From positions 1 to 53,019 of the forward strand of contig JABBOW010000186.1 of the NCBI GenBank assembly GCA_012927595.1: 53,019 nucleotides of DNA, written 5' to 3'. Position numbers and translations under genes: made by a program. The notes below the pieces were generated by a model. It searched no databases and was not told the origin of the DNA. It saw only the letters and a list, made by a program, of their open reading frames with translations. Positions 51,023-53,019 of the stretch are shown here, in pieces. Origin of the DNA: Cellulomonas sp. GTDB lineage: Bacteria > Actinomycetota > Actinomycetes > Actinomycetales > Cellulomonadaceae. Each line of letters begins with the position of its first letter. Within the stretch, counting starts at the first letter, position 1.

Positions 51023-52404
51023 TCAACGCTCGCAGCCGTAGCCCGGGCCGGGCGCTTGCGGGACGCCGACCGCACGCTCCGCGTGCGCACGGCCGTTCAG
51101 CAGCGGGCCGGCTGGGCTGATCTCGCGGGTCGCGCCGAGGAACGTGCCAGCCGAGTCGACCCGGACGGCCGCTGCAACGACCTCGCTGCTGCGTTCGGCC
51201 AGTGACTCGCGGAGGGCTTCGGGGAGGGCCACTGGGCGGTTGGCGTGCACGTCCCGGGCGTCGACCCAGGCCGTTTCGTCGGGCTGGGCGTGCAGGAGCG
51301 TGCACGCGGCCTGCACACCGCGGGCGGGTGCAGTGAGCTCGGGATCGGTGACCACGTCGCGCAAGACGTAGCCAAGGTCGACAGCGGAAGCCAGGCCCCG
51401 GTGCACCTCCAGGCTCGCCGCTCGCAGGTCGGCGCGCTGCGCCATGGTTGCCGGGCCGGCATGCCCGCCGAGATCGGCGGTGATCTCCCGCAGGGACGCG
51501 CGCAGTTCCGCGCCCGAGCGCAGCAGTTCGGGGTCGACCCTGCGGGCGCGTCCGGCCAGCTGCTCGAGGTCGCCTCCCAGCCGCGCCCAGGCTTCGTCGA
51601 GCGCACCGAGTGCCGGCTGCAGGCGCTGCGTGTGCTGGTCGGGGTCGAAGGCGCCCAGTTGTGCGGCCGCGGCGACGATCCTGCCGCCGGTCACGGTGAG
51701 GTCCCGTTCGACCTTGACCGTGAAGAGCACGTTCGCTGCGGTCGGCCACGCCGCCAGCGTCCGACGGGCCTGGACGTCCCAGCGGGCCAGCGCCCCTGCC
51801 GGTAGGACGCCGCCAGCTGTTCGGCGGCGCCGACGCGCACCATGAGGTTGAGCGACTGGTCTGCCGACTGCCCCGGGCTGAGCCGGTGCTTGGCGTCGAG
51901 CACGCGGCGCATGTCGCGGTTGTACTGCCACAGCGCCTGGCCGACGCCGTGGGAGGCGACGTACACCACGTGCATGAGCCGGGTCCGGGCGGCCTCGGAG
52001 TCCAGGTGCCCCGGCTCGCTGAGCGGCGCGGTTGGGTGCCGGCGGACGGAGATCATCTCGGTCGCCCGGGACAGGTTCTCCACGACCCGCTCCAGGTGCG
52101 GGTCGCCGTCGCCGGCGCCAGGCCAGCCTGTGCGCTGCTGGGTGCGGTGCATCCCCAGGGTCAGCTTGTGGATCCGCTCCATGCTCAGGTTGCCGGTGCG
52201 GTCCGGGAACGACGACCACAGGTCGGCCGCCGCCTCAACGACCTCGCCCCACGAACGTGCCTTGGCCTTGGCCGTGTCCGGCGGGGCGTCCCACAGCAGT
52301 TCGCGCGCGGCAGTGTCCGCGTCCAGCAGCAGGTCCCCGACCGTCCGTTCGTCGTCGGGCTCCGGCGAACCCGCGGCGTGCGACGAGCCGGGCATCGCCG
52401 TCAC
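51023..52404 (-). pseudogene. Uncharacterised helical protein disrupted by a one-base frameshift
   Basis: Two adjacent frames together give one coherent product of about 460 residues. The first frame runs from GTG 52404 to about 51795 and ends AAEQLAASYRQG. The second continues ALARWDVQARRTLAAWPTAA and runs to the stop at 51023. Restoring one G in the run near 51797 fuses them, so this is either a genuine frameshift or a homopolymer sequencing error. The protein is helical and Ala/Arg/Glu-rich; I do not recognise a family. Its start overlaps the stop of the upstream 117-residue gene (GTGA). Confidence 0.65.
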
Positions 52405-52754
52405 GAGACGGCCTCGGCCTCGGCGACCAAGTCTTCGAGCTCGGCGATCACCGCAGCGGCACCGGTAGGGAACGCCTCGGCCGGGTGCCGACGAGCGGCG
52501 CGTTCGGCCGCCCGGATGACGTCAATCACGGTGGAGGACGCGCCGACATCCAGAACGACGTCCTCGAGGTCGCCGTCTGTGTCGACGGGCAGAAGCGCAA
52601 GGGCTCTCGACGCGACGATCTGGGCGCCGAGGGCCAGGGAGTGCAGGTCCGGCTCGCCCGCGCCTCTCGTCGGCGGCCTGTCGGCTGCCGCGGTCAGGAT
52701 CGCGACGATCTGCATCCACGTGGTCGTCGGGTCGACGGCGTTCAACTCGTTCAT
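52401..52754 (-). CDS. Uncharacterised 117-residue protein
   Basis: The protein starts NELNAVDPTTTWMQIVAIL, contains a polar linker, and continues as an amphipathic helical domain with an acidic end (IAELEDLVAEAEAVS). It has no membrane helix or known motif. ATG 52754 is preceded by AAGGGAGCAGG. It overlaps the following frameshifted gene by four bases, so the two form a translationally coupled pair and probably a complex. I found no clue to function. Confidence 0.7.
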   Translation of the reverse strand: MNELNAVDPTTTWMQIVAILTAAADRPPTRGAGEPDLHSLALGAQIVASRALALLPVDTDGDLEDVVLDVGASSTVIDVIRAAERAARRHPAEAFPTGAAAVIAELEDLVAEAEAVS

Positions 52755-52938
52755 GGTCCTGCTCCCTTCCTCTGGGGGGGTCGCTCCCATGGGCCCACGC
52801 CCGGCCGTACGCGCGGGGGTGACGGGGGCTGGTTGTGGATGGCGCGGTCGTGTCGGTGGCTCGGTGGACAGTTCCTTCACAGGCCGAAGGCCGGCCGACG
52901 ACGCGTGGGTGGTCAGCTGGGATCGACGGGCGTTGTCT

Positions 52939-52950
52939 CGCACTAGTGCG
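52939..52950. promoter_or_regulatory. 12-base perfect palindrome upstream of the right-edge gene
   Basis: CGCACTAGTGCG is a perfect dyad directly before the ribosome-binding site of the plus-strand gene that leaves the window and about 185 bases upstream of the divergent 117-residue gene. It could be an operator for a dimeric regulator; no consensus is recognised. Confidence 0.35.
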
Positions 52951-52966
52951 GATGGAGGTGGCGACG

Positions 52967-53019
52967 ATGCCGGGGTGGGTGTTGAAGTCCCTGGCGGTCG
53001 GTCCCGGGGTGGTGGTCAG
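52967..53019 (+). CDS. Start of an unidentified gene (partial, runs off right edge)
   Basis: ATG 52967 follows GGAGGTG with six-base spacing and begins PGWVLKSLAVGPGVVV. Only 17 residues are visible, so no function can be given. An in-frame ATG at 52952 is also possible. It is divergent from the 117-residue gene. Confidence 0.45.
   Translation, partial: MPGWVLKSLAVGPGVVV

Noticed and set aside
41101..53019. A second copy of the tRNA-Leu 3' end marking the other attachment site
   Set aside because: I looked for TTCGAATCCCACTCGGGG-like sequence to the right and saw none; the other end may lie outside the window or be lost.

Overview
The window is high-GC actinobacterial chromosome, most likely from the order Micrococcales (a Cellulomonas-like relative). 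The evidence is the RbpA, WhiA and OpcA genes, an ANTAR regulator of the PdtaR type, actinobacterial operon orders (scpB-scpA-parA-xerD; tkt-tal-zwf-opcA-pgl; uvrA-uvrC-rapZ-yvcK-whiA-gap-pgk-tpiA-secG-rbpA; uvrB/coaE/rpsA/polA), frequent GTG starts and several leaderless promoters. The genus is inferred from gene content only.

Positions 1-41100 are conserved core. From the left: chromosome segregation (scpB partial, scpA, parA, xerD) and heme O synthase (ctaB) on the minus strand; then a tightly overlapping plus-strand pentose-phosphate operon (tkt, tal, zwf, opcA, pgl). Next comes a long minus-strand block with rbpA, secG, lower glycolysis (tpiA, pgk, gap), whiA-yvcK-rapZ-uvrC, and uvrA. 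A glycoside hydrolase family 15 enzyme, a metallo-beta-lactamase-fold hydrolase and a YciI-like protein follow on the plus strand. After an S51 peptidase come two tandem TerC membrane proteins preceded by a yybP-ykoY (Mn2+) riboswitch. Its alternative hairpin overlaps the Shine-Dalgarno site and can be read directly. uvrB, coaE, rpsA (with a clear promoter, 5' leader hairpin and terminator hairpin), a methyltransferase, polA, a hotdog thioesterase, a GNAT acetyltransferase, a decayed branched-chain amino-acid binding protein and pdtaR complete the core, which ends at a tRNA-Leu(CAA).

From 41101 to the right edge the content is accessory. Beside the tRNA lie an orphan excisionase-like gene and decayed coding remnants, with no intact integrase; a short fragment carrying the tyrosine-recombinase GHA...Y box lies near 49.6 kb. 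The cargo is dominated by a two-gene, translationally coupled module: a 1970-residue helical protein with a central STAND/ORC-like ATPase (intact Walker A and B) and a C-terminal, apparently P-loop-degenerate NTPase-like domain, followed by a 392-residue protein ending in a HEPN-type RNDLAH (Rx4H) motif. I propose this as a candidate anti-phage or stress-response conflict system: a STAND sensor with a separate HEPN RNase effector. It is the best candidate here for an undescribed system.

To its right are a single-span membrane protein with an Asp/Asn tail, a 57-residue zinc-ribbon protein, an AT-rich non-coding stretch, and a pair of uncharacterised overlapping genes, the second broken by a one-base deletion in a G run. 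The start of a further plus-strand gene runs off the edge. I had no alignment or structure tools, so family calls rest on motifs and gene order.
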